64,000 bases of DNA from Cryptomeria japonica (Eukaryota > Streptophyta > Pinopsida > Cupressales > Cupressaceae): assembly GCF_030272615.1 (NCBI RefSeq), contig NC_081411.1:215186654-215250653 (forward strand), read 5' to 3'. The position numbers and the translations under genes were made by a program. The notes under the pieces are model-generated. The model was given only the letters and a program-made list of their open reading frames with translations. It searched no databases and was not told where the DNA came from. This document shows, piece after piece, positions 22,391 to 33,717 of this stretch (position 1 is the stretch's first letter; each line of letters begins with the position of its first letter).

Positions 22391-23763
22391 TATTCTCTAC
22401 ATTTAGGATTCCTTAAGATTGAGTATGGAAATGGATGGATAATCTCATGAAATCTACTACAAATATAGCTTGAATGTGGAGTGTAAACATCAAGAAATGA
22501 AAACCTAATGACCAAATTAATTAAGGCTTCCTATTTTCATTCATTTATTCCTATATAGATCCATGCCCTTTTATTCAAAATTTACTTTTTCAGAATGAAC
22601 AAATTAAATCTTGTGGTTGGTGGGCATTGTAGATGCATTAATGGTGTCATCCCTACTATTAGAAAACTTCTTGTAAATCAACCCCAAAATGATGAACATT
22701 TGTTAATTGGTAATAAAGGATCTTTTATGATGGTTTTAAACCTTTTATGACATTAAATATATTATAGGTCAAACACGAGGGTAGGTGGGATCTTTGAAAT
22801 ATCAAAAGCAAGGAGAATCCATATCACATGCCTTCAATCAGGTTGTAGAGGTTCATGCGTGACTAGGAAGTCACTCCCAAACATGATGTAGAATGGGAAA
22901 AGTTTGTGGATTTAATTTTGTTATGGAATATAATAATATAAATATGAAGTGTTAGGGTTCAATATTACTTCATGATAGATACTAGGGAAAGGGAATCCTG
23001 ATTGGTTAATAGTTATAAAGGGAAAATGAGACGAAGGTTAGGTTTTTAGACTTCGTACTTAAGGATGGGAAAGATTGACAATTTGATTTGAAAGGCTTAG
23101 AAGATTTTTAGTTAAAGGATTAAGATATTAGGGCTGCGAAAAAATGCATGACATTAAAGGAAGTCCTAAAATTTTGCAACTCTAACAAAAAGAGAAAACA
23201 CTTGAAAAAACCTATACTGAGACTATTTATGAGCTCTTTTATTTCATGACACTTTGGGAACCCACATTGGATGTCTCAAATTGATTATTAATATTAGGTT
23301 GAAAATAGGGTTAAATGCACAACATGTTAATAGAATGACAAGGAATGAGACACAAAATAATGGGATGTCGACATTGTCTCTAGTTAGGGATGAGTTTCTC
23401 TTATGATCCAAAAAGAAGAAAAAATCTCCAATAAGAAAAAAATGGACAAATAAATGGATTAGAATTAACTTATAGAAAAGAATAAAAATATATGAGAAAA
23501 ACTAACTAGAGATTGCAATTCACTTTATATTTTAATATCTCTCATTTATTCCCAAATCTCCTAAACTATCTAGATATGTAGAAGTAAAACTAAATTATAT
23601 TAAAATCTAAAGTGACTAAAAGTCTAATTACTATATAGGATGAAAGAACAATCTAAGAAAAATACCTAACACCAAATGGAGGAGCTTTCTACCTCATATG
23701 TCAGTGCATAGAATGGAATACAGTGTGCCACACTGTCATCCTCACACAATTGATTCAATGGTT
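22391..23763 (+). repeat. Direct repeat B (putative 3' LTR)
   Basis: This is the partner of 20372-21738. Homology ends near 23763, after CACACTGTCATCCTCAC, so the 3' end of the LTR may be truncated compared with copy A. Confidence 0.65.
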
Positions 23764-24036
23764 CCCAAAGTTCTCATTTCTAATGCCAAATTTTAATTTA
23801 CTTGCACACATAGAGAACGAAAAAAATTGGGTCCGATTTTTTAAGGGTTTTTCTTAGTCAAACCCCCATTTTTCTCTTCTATTGTCCATAGATAGATAGA
23901 GATAAAATTTGAAAAAATGATAAATGCATAATATTAAATCCTAACATTATTAGGAGTTTAGTGTTATCAGATTTCCACGATCCATGCTAATATTCAATTA
24001 TTTGTTTCTCGATTTGATTGTGTATACTAGTTTTTT

Positions 24037-24083
24037 ATCATCAACGTTTTGAATCACACTCCGTGATTCATCATCAGGATGAT
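24037..24083 (-). ncRNA. Hammerhead ribozyme, copy 1 (core mutated)
   Basis: The minus strand has ATCATC (stem I), CTGATGA and the stem II pair GAATCAC/GTGATTC, but the core GAAA is changed to AAAA (plus-strand T at 24050). Stem I closes with GATGAT. The core change should abolish cleavage. Confidence 0.65.
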
Positions 24084-24119
24084 CAAGAATGCCAAGGAGA
24101 TGAAAAGTCTGCAATTTTT

Positions 24120-24166
24120 ATCATCAACGTTTCGAATCACACTCCGTGATTCATCATCAGGATGAT
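24120..24166 (-). ncRNA. Hammerhead ribozyme, copy 2 (intact core)
   Basis: The minus strand reads: ATCATC (stem I 5' strand), CTGATGA, one unpaired T, GAATCAC-GGAGT-GTGATTC (7-bp perfect stem II), GAAA. The two-base stem III (AC/GT) and the cleavage base T are followed by GATGAT (stem I 3' strand). This is the minimal hammerhead described for Penelope-like elements. The very short stem III suggests it would act as a dimer. Confidence 0.8.
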
Positions 24167-24202
24167 CAAGAATGCCAAGGAGATGAAAAGTCTGCAATTT
24201 TT

Positions 24203-24249
24203 ATTATCAACATTTCGAATCACATTCCGTGATTCATCATCAGGATGAT
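24203..24249 (-). ncRNA. Hammerhead ribozyme, copy 3 (stem changes)
   Basis: CTGATGA, stem II and GAAA are kept. Stem III has lost its C-G pair (ACAT instead of ACGT) and stem I has one mismatch (GATAAT). Confidence 0.65.
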
Positions 24250-24301
24250 CAAGAATGCCAAGGAGATGATTTGCAGACTTTTCATCTCCTTGGCATTCTT
24301 G

Positions 24302-24348
24302 ATCATCCTGATGATGAATCACAGAGTGTGATTTGAAACATTGATGAT
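24302..24348 (+). ncRNA. Hammerhead ribozyme, inverted copy, sense with the Penelope ORF
   Basis: ATCATC, CTGATGA (24308-24314), stem II GAATCAC/GTGATTT with one G-U pair, GAAA (24335-24338), then ACATT and GATGAT. Stem I is perfect and stem III has one mismatch. It lies upstream of the reverse transcriptase gene on the same strand, the expected place for 5'-end processing. Confidence 0.7.
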
Positions 24349-24497
24349 AAAAAACTGGTATACACAATCGAATTGAGAAATAAATAATTGGATATTAGCA
24401 TGGATTGTGGAAATCTGATAACACTAATCGATACCCTTCATGAAAAGGAATTATGTGTGAAATCTAAACGGCTGGAATGCCTAAGGATCAAGCTAGC

Positions 24498-27493
24498 AAA
24501 GAAGGTTGCAGACCTGACTTTTTGAAGCGTTGTAGAGATTGCCAGTTGATCCCCTCTTTCGTGAAAATTTCTCATCATCTTGCGAACGCCCACACGAGAC
24601 ATATTTTCTTTTAGGCCTGTCTTTCTCTCCTCAGATCAGTCATTAAATCAACAAGGAGGTCTATCAATTTTCTAAACGCTAGATTCTTGCCTCTTCATTT
24701 GGAGCTCGCTTCTTCATTACGTCCGGACCTTTGGGCTCGCCTGGACTTAACTTCCTATGCCAGGGCCATGGGCCATTAGGTGGAGTGTATCAAGAGACAA
24801 AAGAAGAAGTTCCTAGCTCTGCAACATAGACGCCTTGCCAGCCATCATTCGCTGTCCCTTGCTATCTCGATCTCTCCTTACCCGTCACCTCACCAATCCT
24901 CAACTTCTCCACACCCCTCTTTGCACTCGGTTTCTCCTCCCTGCTGGCCGGACCCCAACCCAGTTATGAATCTCCTGCCGCATCCCCCCCAACAAGCTCT
25001 CTTTCCTATAGCAGACAGCGTAGGCTTTGTCAATAATGGGGATTATTCTCGTGTCTTGGATGATAACGGCCACCTTTCACATCCCCGACAGCAATCGATC
25101 AATTCTTTTGAGGATTCCTCTTGCTCAAACGTGATATCTGGTGGTTTTCCTTCGCACCCAGAGAGTTCCAGCGTCCAAGCACAACAAGCTGACTTGCAAC
25201 GGCCCCTTTCCAACGGCTCTTCCTTGTCACATCATGGTACGTTGCCCTTGGCTCAACCACTCCAATCAACTCTCTCTTGCATTATTTGTTCGAATGATTT
25301 TGGCTTCCGTAATTTTGTTTCTTGCAAGCATGACCTGTCTCAAGCCCCTTCTCTGGCATCACATCGGTGCCACATGTCATCTTTGGATTTGGTTGATCCT
25401 TCCCCTACGTCGCGTCCCGCTTCTAGCCCATCACCGGCCTCTCTTCCCATTGAGTCACCCTTTAATGCCTCCCCATCGTGTTGTCGTACCGTCTTAGGTG
25501 ACGCCTCGTCCTCTCATTCTCTTTCCCCGAGTAGTCCCTTCCTTGGTCTACTCCCATTATTTCTACTATTAAGAATTGGAAGTTGAAGCTTGTTGTCAAT
25601 TTGTCTCATGCCTTCATTGATCCTCTCGCCTTTAACTTTCTCAAGCGTGGTCTTAGCTTTGTTGTGGCTCCTCGTTCCATCCCTCATGTTGACTTCCCTA
25701 TTGAGATTGAGAATGTGGTCCGCACGCTCCCCGTTGATGTTGCTGAAGAGGTTAGAAAGGATTGTGTAATGGCTCTACGACATACCAAACCTCCAAAATG
25801 CAACGTTCCTAAAGCTGAGATTCTTGCTTTTAATCAACTTATGAGAAATAATGACCTCATTATTTCTAAAGCGGACAAGGGCAATGCCAACATCATTATG
25901 GACAAACATGATTAGATTTCCAAAATGCGTGCCCTTCTTGCAGACACCAATAGCTACGAAATTGTGTCTTGTAACCCTTGTCCCAAGATCATGAAGAAAG
26001 TCAAATTGGCTATTTCTAGCTCCCCCTTTGATGATGTGACCAAGCGACATCTTCTTCCATCTAAGGAAGTGACTCCTCATATCTACGGGGCCCCAAAAAT
26101 TCATAAAGTTGGCATTCCTTTAAGACCCATTGTTGACACCATTGGTTCTCCTACTTAAAAATTGATCTCCTTTCTTACCAAATTAATCTCGCCTCTGGTG
26201 GGTAACTCTGTCTTCTTCATCAAAGACTCCACCCATTTTGTCCAATTATCAAAGAGACCAAATTGGAGAGAGATGACATCTTGGTGAGCTTTGATGTGGT
26301 CTCCCTCTTTACTAAGGTCCCCATTCTCGATTCCATAGAGATTGTTAAACGCAAGGTTAGTGGGGAGATTGCCTCCTTGGTGGAACTGTGCCTCAGATCC
26401 ACATTCTTTTCGTTCCAAGAGGTCATCTATGAGCAGGTTGATGGGGTGGCCATGGGCTCCCCTCTCTCCCCAATTCTAGCTAACTTATATATATGGAACA
26501 CTTTGAGGACTTGGCCTTGCATTCTTTCCCACTCAAGCCTAAGTGATGGAAGCGATACATGGATGACACCAATGTTTGTTGGCCCCATGGTCTGGACAAG
26601 TTACATGACTTTCATTCTCACCTTAACAACATTTATCCATGTATTACTTTCACCATAGAGCTTGAGTCCAACAACCAATTATCTTTCCTTGATGTCTTAA
26701 TCCTCAAAAAACCCAATGGCTCCCTTGGTCGTCAGGTTTTCTGCAAAGCCACCCATATCAATCTGTATCTTCATTCTTGTTCACATCACCACCCTAGCCA
26801 AAAATCTAGGATTCTCAAAACCTTGGCCTTAAGAGCCCATTGCATTTGTGACAATGAGTACCTTATTCATGAGCTCGCTCATCTTCATCTAGTCTTTTGG
26901 TGGAATGCATACTCGAACAAACAAATCTCTAGAGCCTTCCACAAAGCCAAATCTTATTTCCACTCGGCCGCTACCCCTCATCCTCCCTTCCTCCTCTTCT
27001 TCTGGGTGTGTCCCTTCCTTATGTTGAAGGCATTTCCCACAAGATCACTATAATTCTTCTCAAAAATGATTTGCGGTGTGCTTTCAAACCCTTTTCCACC
27101 TTGAAGAAGCATGTGCCCCCTCTCAAAGACTCCAAGGATGTCTTTTTAGAGTCAAGAGTCTACAAGGTCATTTTCTCCTGTGACATCCCCTTTATTGGTG
27201 AAACAGACTATTTGTTCATTACTAGAATCAAAGAACATGGTGTTGATATCAAGCATGAGCATGTGCTCAAATTGGCCTTAGCAGAACATTCCTCTACCAC
27301 CAAGCATCATATTTGTTTAGAGAACACTCATATCTTGTGTAAGGAGGACAACTTCTTCAAATGGAAGCTTAAAGAGGCTATTGAGATCATTAATCATCCG
27401 ACCAATCGTAATCGAGATGATGGGTTGAACCTAAGCCTATCTTGGCATCCTTTACTCTCTATCCTTAGGAGCCATCATCGACCCCCATCTTGA
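24498..27493 (+). pseudogene. Penelope-like element polyprotein: RT and GIY-YIG endonuclease
   Basis: The N-terminal region reads FLKRCRDCQLIPSFVKISHH and later CIKRQKKKFLALQHRR near 24790. A Ser/Pro-rich segment with a Cys/His cluster (CIICSNDFGF, about 25280) follows. The RT then carries the Penelope signatures SKADKGN, YGAPKIHKVGIPLRPIVD, SFDVVSLFT, GVAMGSPLSPILAN and catalytic YMDD (near 26557). The C-terminal GIY-YIG-type nuclease has VYKVIFSC, FIGETD, TRIKEHG and LAEHSS...KEAIEI (27165-27390). Stops (24782-region TAG, 25913, 26156, TGA near 26547) and frameshifts near 25580, 26200-26260, 26490 and 27000 disable it. Penelope-like retroelements prime at chromosome nicks made by this nuclease. 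Conifer genomes are known to carry a family acquired from animals. Confidence 0.9.
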
Positions 27494-27494
27494 T

Positions 27495-27953
27495 CTCTCT
27501 CTGCCTTGCTTTCCCTTCTTCTCTTCTCTCCTCCCCCTCCTCTTGTTTTTCTTTTCTTTTCCTCCTTTATTTCTCTCTTGAGCCTCTTTTTGTCTCCTTT
27601 ATTTTGGTGTTTATTTGTTTTCATCCCCTTCCTATTTCTCTTCTTTGATCTTTTTACTCTCGGGTTTTTGTATTGTGTGTTTTTGAGTGGCTCGTTTTAG
27701 TTTGTTTGCTTCCTATTTTTTCTTCTTTCCTTGTATTTATATTTCTAGGTTGTGCTCTTGTCTTTAGTGTGCTATTTAGATGTGTTTGGGTGCATACATA
27801 TTTGCATATACATGTATGCATATATAAACACATACATGGCTACATATATTCACACACACACACACACACATTTCTATATATAGTATGTATGTAAGTATGT
27901 ATATTTATGTATATGTACATGTATATGTATATTTATATGTATATTTGTATATA

Positions 27954-28000
<47 letters not shown>

Positions 28001-28110
28001 AAATATGCATATACATACATAAATATATATATGTATATACATATATTCACATACATACATACATACATATACATATATGTATGTATGTATGTATGTATGT
28101 GTGGTGGCGG
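27495..28110. repeat. Pyrimidine-rich tract and TG/TA/ATGT microsatellites
   Basis: CT-rich DNA (27495-27780) may be the 3' UTR of the Penelope-like element. It is followed by (CA)n at 27851-27869, (TG)n(TA)n at 27953-27997 and (ATAC)n/(GTAT)n at 28030-28104. Open frames here are only low-complexity reading. Confidence 0.7.
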
Positions 28111-29265
28111 GAAAAGCGAGATCAGGTGGCTAGGACCTAATCCCACTTTTGCCAACACATTGGGAATACGAAAGAGCCTAGGGAGATAGCTAACTTTGGC
28201 TACTTCTTGTGAGAAAGAGAGAGCCAAATATTATCTCTTAGGGTTTCTATTCCTCTTGTTGCAAATGATAAGAAAAAATAGGTTTTGAATGATCAACTAG
28301 ACTAGGAGATAAAGAATGAAGCATAAATGAACTCGAAAATGCACAAACTTGCAGATCTGAAACTGAGATAATGAAAGCATGAAAGGGGGAGGATTCTGGA
28401 TGTGTACCTGATGCTGCCAATTGACCAAAACTGACTTGGACTAGGGTGCCATGCCAATGTCTTGTTTTTGTAGACAGGAGGCTGCAACTGAGAAACTGTA
28501 AATCTGAGATCCTGAAGCTGCAACCAGCTAAAAATCATTGAAAAAGTAGGGTGACCATGGCACCATGCCATTGTCCTGGGTAGGACCAGGGCACCACGCC
28601 CCTGTCCTAGGTAGATTAGAGCAGATCTTATGATTCTGGGTGGTTCTTGTGCCTTTTGTTGAGCTAAAAATGCCTTCGGGTACATGTTTCTAAACCTGCA
28701 ACTGAAAAGGGAAGGTTTGGGTGGCTATATAGGGTTTTTCCTTACTAAAACCCCTGTGTTGGTGATTTTCACCTCCACAAATAGTCGATAATGTACTGAA
28801 AATGTGTGTGTTAGAACCTTGTGTGTATGCAAGACCCTAAAATGAAAGTAAACAATCTAGAGCAACCCTAAAGAGTAAACCCTAGTTGCTTGTAATTGAC
28901 AAAGTAAATTCTCTAAATGAATGATGCAAAGTGATCTAAAGTATGAATGTAAATATGCAAATTGATGTAAAGAAGCTCATACCAAGACATGAAAATAACA
29001 TGAAATCATACCAATCCCCAAGGGAGAGATATTGCCACTAGATCTCCTATTATTCTTCAATGTCTTCAAGGCTCCTAATTGATGAGGAATGCTTGACAAA
29101 TGCTTGGTGAATGTTGTTGAAGACTCCACATAGGCTTCTCTTTCACTACATAGAAGGCTCCTTATGCTCCAAAAACCTACTCTTAGATTCTTAGATAGAT
29201 TCATCCATAAGAAAGAGAGCTCTTATGTATGAAACCCTTGATCTTAATTACGACTTAATTTCGCC
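28111..29265. other. Unassigned repeat-like stretch, flank of the large DNA transposon
   Basis: No gene is recognised. An internal near-repeat of about 35 bp occurs at 28553-28613 (gcaccatgccattgtcctgg / gcaccacgcccctgtcctag). It is probably a decayed LTR element into which the element at 29270 inserted. Confidence 0.35.
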
Positions 29266-29269
29266 TTTA

Positions 29270-29293
29270 GGGTAAGTGCAAGAAGTTGTGTCC
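29270..29293 (+). repeat. Left terminal inverted repeat
   Basis: It matches the right end in inverted orientation with one mismatch (G/T at base 9). Directly inside it is a perfect hairpin-capable run, CCACTTTTTGG/CCAAAAAGTGG (29292-29313). Confidence 0.75.
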
Positions 29294-30423
29294 ACTTTTT
29301 GGCCAAAAAGTGGAAGTTTTTTCCCCTTTTTTTCGATTTTGTCCCGTTTGACCTAAATATTTGAGGCCCTTAAAGGATGATTCTTGAAAAAATTCAGTAA
29401 TAGAAAATGTAGTTCTCAAAGTCTACTTTCCAAATATGTAATTTTTTTCAATACCCAGATCTTAAAAAGGAAGTTTGAATAGGCATTAGTAAAACCTATA
29501 GTTTAAAAGTCACTTTTTAGGACCATACCATGCTCGTGTACGGAAAGCATAATTTGACCTAAACGAAACTATTTTTCTTTATCCTTTTGGGAAAAGATCT
29601 ATAACTCACTCATCTTTGATGAAGATATTTTTTTGTAATTTTTTCCATATATTTTTTTTTTTGTTATTTTTTAATTGGGCATAATCACTGTTTTAAAAAA
29701 TTCGCGTGTGGGGCAAGCATAATTTGACCTAAACTTAACATTTTTTAATATTTTTTTTTAAACTCTAGATTTGTCTGTAGTTTGATGCCATATAATTTTT
29801 TTTCAAAAAACTTAAAGACAAAAAAGTTATTAAAATTTAAAAAAACCATGTTATTTCAAGTTTATGGATCTCTTTCATTAGAAATTATTTTAAAATTAAA
29901 AATATTGATCCATTCTCTTAAAAAATTATATATTTGGAATCTAGACAGTGTGTACTATAATGGATTTTTGTTGTTTAGAAAAATTCTAAAAATTAGGTGT
30001 TCAGATATATTTTTGAAGTCATTTTTTTGTATGAAGCTTGATTTAGGCTTGAAGTTGCAGGTCAAACTAGTTCCGAGCCTCGGGTTTGGCTTTCCGAACC
30101 ATTTACCAAGCCTAATTCTGAACCTACAAGTGGGCCCCCCAAAAAACTTTTTACAAACGGGATCCCGTGTTCAAAATGGGATCCCGTTATTTATTGCAAA
30201 TTATTTTTTTTAAAAAAAGCAAATGGGATCCTGTTTGCTTTTACCATTAAATTTTTTTTTTGAATTATATAAATATATGATCGTGTAACATAATAAAACA
30301 TGTCGATTCAAATGTGCGAGTTTTTAAATGATATATTATGATCTAGTTGTCCTTTGGATGCTTTTTGGTTGCAATTTGAGATCCATTTTTTGAAGGTGGC
30401 ATTTATTGCATAAGTTTTTAGTC
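29294..30423. other. AT-rich left subterminal region of the transposon
   Basis: No coding potential is seen. It holds T/A-rich DNA and, at its inner end, three to four GGGATCC[CT]GTT motifs (30158-30235) that recur near the right end. It may contain the promoter of the transposase gene. Confidence 0.5.
30158..30235. repeat. Subterminal GGGATCCCGTT motifs, left side
   Basis: AACGGGATCCCGTG, AATGGGATCCCGTT and AATGGGATCCTGTTT occur within 80 bp. The palindromic core GGGATCCC is repeated many times in the right subterminal region. Clustered short subterminal repeats are typical transposase-binding sites in several DNA transposon families. Confidence 0.6.
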
Positions 30424-31519
30424 ATGGGGTCTAAACAACGTCAGAAGAAGAAACAAAGGAGGAAATTGACCGTCGAGGAAACTCAAGAAGAACGAGAGAA
30501 GGAGGCCAAACGTCAAAGGGATATAAGAATGATAATTCGACAAATGAATAATCTTGATGCTTCTGGATCCACAACAATGGAAGAGACAAACATTCAAGGT
30601 GATGCCTTGGGGGATTAGATGGACGTAGATGATGCAATTATGGATGATGATGATGTGATTGAAATAATTATGAAGAATATTCCAAGTACAAAATCCTCAA
30701 ATCCAGGTACATCTTCAAATTATCTAGTTACATCTTCAAATCCTTCTCTGCAAGACATGGATAATGTGATTATAGGTGATCTTCATATTGCTGATTTAGT
30801 AGAAGCTGGATATACCAATGTTGAGATTGATATAATTGTCCATGAAAATGAAAACCTTCATGTTGGTAGAGATGAAATTCTTTTGAATGTTGAAACTGAA
30901 AATCCTTTTGAACATGGTGAAAATGAAAATCCTCCAATTGTTGAAGATCAAGGAAACTTTTTTATAAAAATTGAAAAAAATGTTTTGGATAATCTCTTGG
31001 TAAGATTTCTTGGAGATAGATAAGAACATATGCCAATAAAATATACAAAGAATTTTTTTATCGAAAAAAACTTGCAATTCAATGTCAACTTATGATGCAA
31101 TTGATGAGAATGTGGAAAATGAGAAAAGTGATGAAAAAATAGGCATCTATGTGAAAGCATAAAAAAAAGATGAATTTGTTAAGCATGTTATGTCTACTGT
31201 TGCAAGTGCCATTGAATCTATTGGTACAACGAGTCGATCTAAAGATAAGAATGCGGCGTGACAAGCTATAACAACTGCCATAGTGAATAAAGCAACCTTG
31301 AATAAAAGGGTGGTAAGAAACATAAGTGGAATTTTAAAGATGCATCCTATAACATTTGTTAGAGCAGCTAAAAGAAGAGAAAGTATTGAAAGTGATCCAA
31401 TCAACCAAAGTTGGAGTTTTAGTGGTAGACTTTGTGAAATTGAATATTGAAGTGAAATCTTTGGTTGAAAAGTTTTGGCATGAAAATATAAGGGTATCAT
31501 CTAATGCTAGAGATGTTCG

Positions 31520-31997
31520 TGTTGGTGTAAATAATTATTCATCATGGATATTATTACACTTACTTAAGTTTACTTAGGATAATGCATTTCATAGTAGTTT
31601 GGATATGAGACACTTGGGTGTTTGTGTCACATTGGGATAGTGTGTGTAGGAGAAATTCCACCTCTTATGGTGTTGATCTTGTTATTACACTATCATATCC
31701 ACTTATTGTGGAGTGATAATTCCACCTTCGGTGGGTGATCCACCTCATGTGGAATATTATATTATTTCTTCTACCTACCCACACCTATTTCCTACCTACC
31801 CTTGTTTCTTATTGAGCCACATGTCATATTTGTGTGCTCATACATATCCCTAGCCTTGCCTATATAAGCAGGCTCATCTACATTGTATGTAAGTTGTTGA
31901 TCATTTTCTATTGATGAGAATATAGTTTATTCTTGTCCTATATTGTGTCTCTATCTTGTACATTTCATTGACCTCTTGATCTTGGCAAAATCCAACA
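31520..31997 (+). repeat. Copia-1 5' LTR
   Basis: 478 bp, TGTTGGTG...CCAACA. It contains CCTATATAAGCAGG near 31858, a good TATA box. It differs from the 3' LTR at about 3 positions (near 31777 T/C, near 31922 T/C and near 31969 A/G). Confidence 0.93.
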
Positions 31998-32009
31998 TGG
32001 TATCAGAGC
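31998..32009 (+). promoter_or_regulatory. Copia-1 primer-binding site
   Basis: TGGTATCAGAGC follows the LTR immediately and is complementary to the 3' end of initiator Met-tRNA, the usual primer for plant Copia elements. Confidence 0.9.
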
Positions 32010-33717
32010 TATTTGGGGCTTCATTGATTCATCTTGAAGAGGCATTATTGTGACGTCAAGAGGCAGATCTGAGGAGCAGCATCTTTTGGAGGCATCCTAG
32101 ACCAGATCCGACCTCGCCATTGCGTCTGGAAGGCCGTTTCCATGAATTTTGGTTATAAAGTTGGCCTATTTTGGTGAGAAAATTTTTTTCTCCATTTTTG
32201 CCCTATTCGTACCGATTTTCGAATTTTTAATATATTTTTCAAAATTTTTTTTTTCATTTTTCAGAAAATTGTTTTCAAAAAAATCAAAATAAAAAAAAAT
32301 CAAAAAATTTCGATCAAAAAGAAAATTGAAAAAGCATAGAAAAATAAAAAAAAAAATTGGTTTTTTGGGGGGTCTGTAGACCCCCCCCTGTGACTCATAT
32401 TCTGCAGGTCCGCCGTACGCTCCTGTACCCTGCAAGTCTGTTGGAACAGACAGCTCTGTCCCGCGCCGCCGCCTCGCTCCGCTCGCTTCACCGGACTTCG
32501 CGCCCATCTCCTGCCGAAAACTCTCCGCCGTCTCGAGCTTACTCCCACGCGGCCTTGGCTCCCTCCGCCGACGCCTCCCCCGCAGCGCCGCTGCCCGCTA
32601 CGGCTCCTCCCGCCGTGGACGCCGCAGGTACCCGCCAGACGCAGACCCGCCGCCTGCGCCCACGCCGTGCCGCTCCGAGCCCGCAGCGTCCCCTGCTCCG
32701 CCCACCGGTTCTGCCCTCACCTCCACCGCCGGCAGTCAACGAACCCGGAGGACTCGCGCCCGCCACGTGGCAGGCGGCCACTGGCCCGCAGGTACGATCC
32801 GTACACTGACACATACGTACGGCCCGCCACATCACCTGCACCTGATTAGCATTCCGTACAGTGCCACGTAGAAAACCGTACACACAGTCATCAGTACGGA
32901 CTGCCACATCAGTCTGCACAGTCAGCATTTCCGTACAGTACGAAATATACAGTGAGCACGCCACGCAATCTGTCCGTACAGTACGGACGCCCAGTCAGCC
33001 AGGGAGGTGAAGTTTTTGCGATGGTCATACGACCGTCAAATTTAATCGCGTGATTTGATGACATCAGCGCCACATCAGCAGGGTTTGAAATTTTTTGGAC
33101 CCCCTCTCATTTGCATTTTTGATTTTGCAGTTCAACTTCAAATGGCCATAACTTGCTCATTTTTGCTCCTTTTTGGGTGCAATTTTTTTTGAAATGGGCT
33201 AGAATTTTGTGCTCTCCGCAGTGGTGAAAGAATTTTTTGATTTTGATGCACGGATTTTTCAGAAAATGCAGTTTTTGGTGACTGTCCCTGAGTAATCCCA
33301 GTTTTTGCAACTTCAAAGGCTTCGTTTGGGGTCATCCGACCTCCTTTTTAGGTGCCGTTTTTTTTGAAAGTGCGTATTTTTTCGTCTACTTTCACATGAT
33401 GCTATCAGATTGATGTTATTGTAAGTATAAATTGTACTTTCAGATCTTGGCCATTTTTGGCTCTCTTGGTACTTGTATATTTGCTTGAATCTCAGTTAGA
33501 TTCATTGCACTATTGATTGAAGTCTCTTGTATCTCATTTGGGAAGTTGTAAAATTTGCATCATAAGTCCACTTTGCCTTGTTTTGCAAGTGGCTCATTGT
33601 AATCGCACTAAGTATAAAGTGCCAAAATCATCACTTTAGGGGGGGTACTTTGAGTGATTGAATTTGGGGGGTGTCTCTTGTGCTTTTGTGCTCTTGTGTT
33701 CTTTCCTTTTTGCTGCT
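32010..33717 (+). other. Copia-1 untranslated leader with GC-rich block and G/C hairpin
   Basis: The 1.7-kb leader has an A/T-rich start and a perfect hairpin of six G and six C around TCTGTAGA (32367-32386). A GC-rich block (32400-32830) in an otherwise AT-rich element and two G-runs just before the gag ATG (33640-33671) follow. The open frames across the GC-rich block look like composition effects. The equivalent hairpin and G-runs exist in Copia-2, so they are probably functional RNA parts. Confidence 0.65.

Larger units (their letters stand above)
20372..23763 (+). mobile_element. Decayed Copia-like LTR element with two long direct repeats
   Basis: Two diverged direct repeats of about 1.37 kb (20372-21738 and 22391-23763) flank about 650 bp. 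Just after the first repeat, TTGATATTAGAGCTTT (about 21803) resembles the Copia primer-binding site TTGGTATCAGAGC with two changes. Gag-like remnants follow. No pol is left. The outer ends are not resolved and no target-site duplication was found, so a segmental duplication remains possible. Confidence 0.55.
23958..24427. repeat. Palindromic 5' region of a Penelope-like element, with 83-bp tandem units
   Basis: The left arm begins TTAGTGTTATCAGATTTCC (23958) and is mirrored by GGAAATCTGATAACACTAA ending at 24427. The left arm holds 2.8 tandem copies of an 83-bp unit (24037-24119, 24120-24202, 24203-24269). The right arm has one inverted copy. Inverted and tandem terminal repeats of this kind are normal for Penelope-like elements. 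Each unit contains a hammerhead ribozyme motif. Confidence 0.85.

Noticed and set aside
20372-23763. Simple recent segmental duplication
   Set aside because: The repeats flank a primer-site-like string and gag remnants, which favours decayed LTRs. I keep the alternative open because the ends are unresolved.
24037-24269. A CRISPR-like array of regular repeats
   Set aside because: Units are 83-bp head-to-tail copies without unique spacers and contain hammerhead ribozymes. The context is a eukaryotic Penelope-like element.
27874-28227. Open frames of Tyr/Ile/His repeats
   Set aside because: They are translations of TG/TA/ATAC microsatellites.
32357-32964. Long open frames on both strands of the GC-rich Copia-1 leader
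   Set aside because: They overlap on opposite strands, are rich in Pro, Ala and Arg from base composition, and match no family. The equivalent in Copia-2 is not the same protein.
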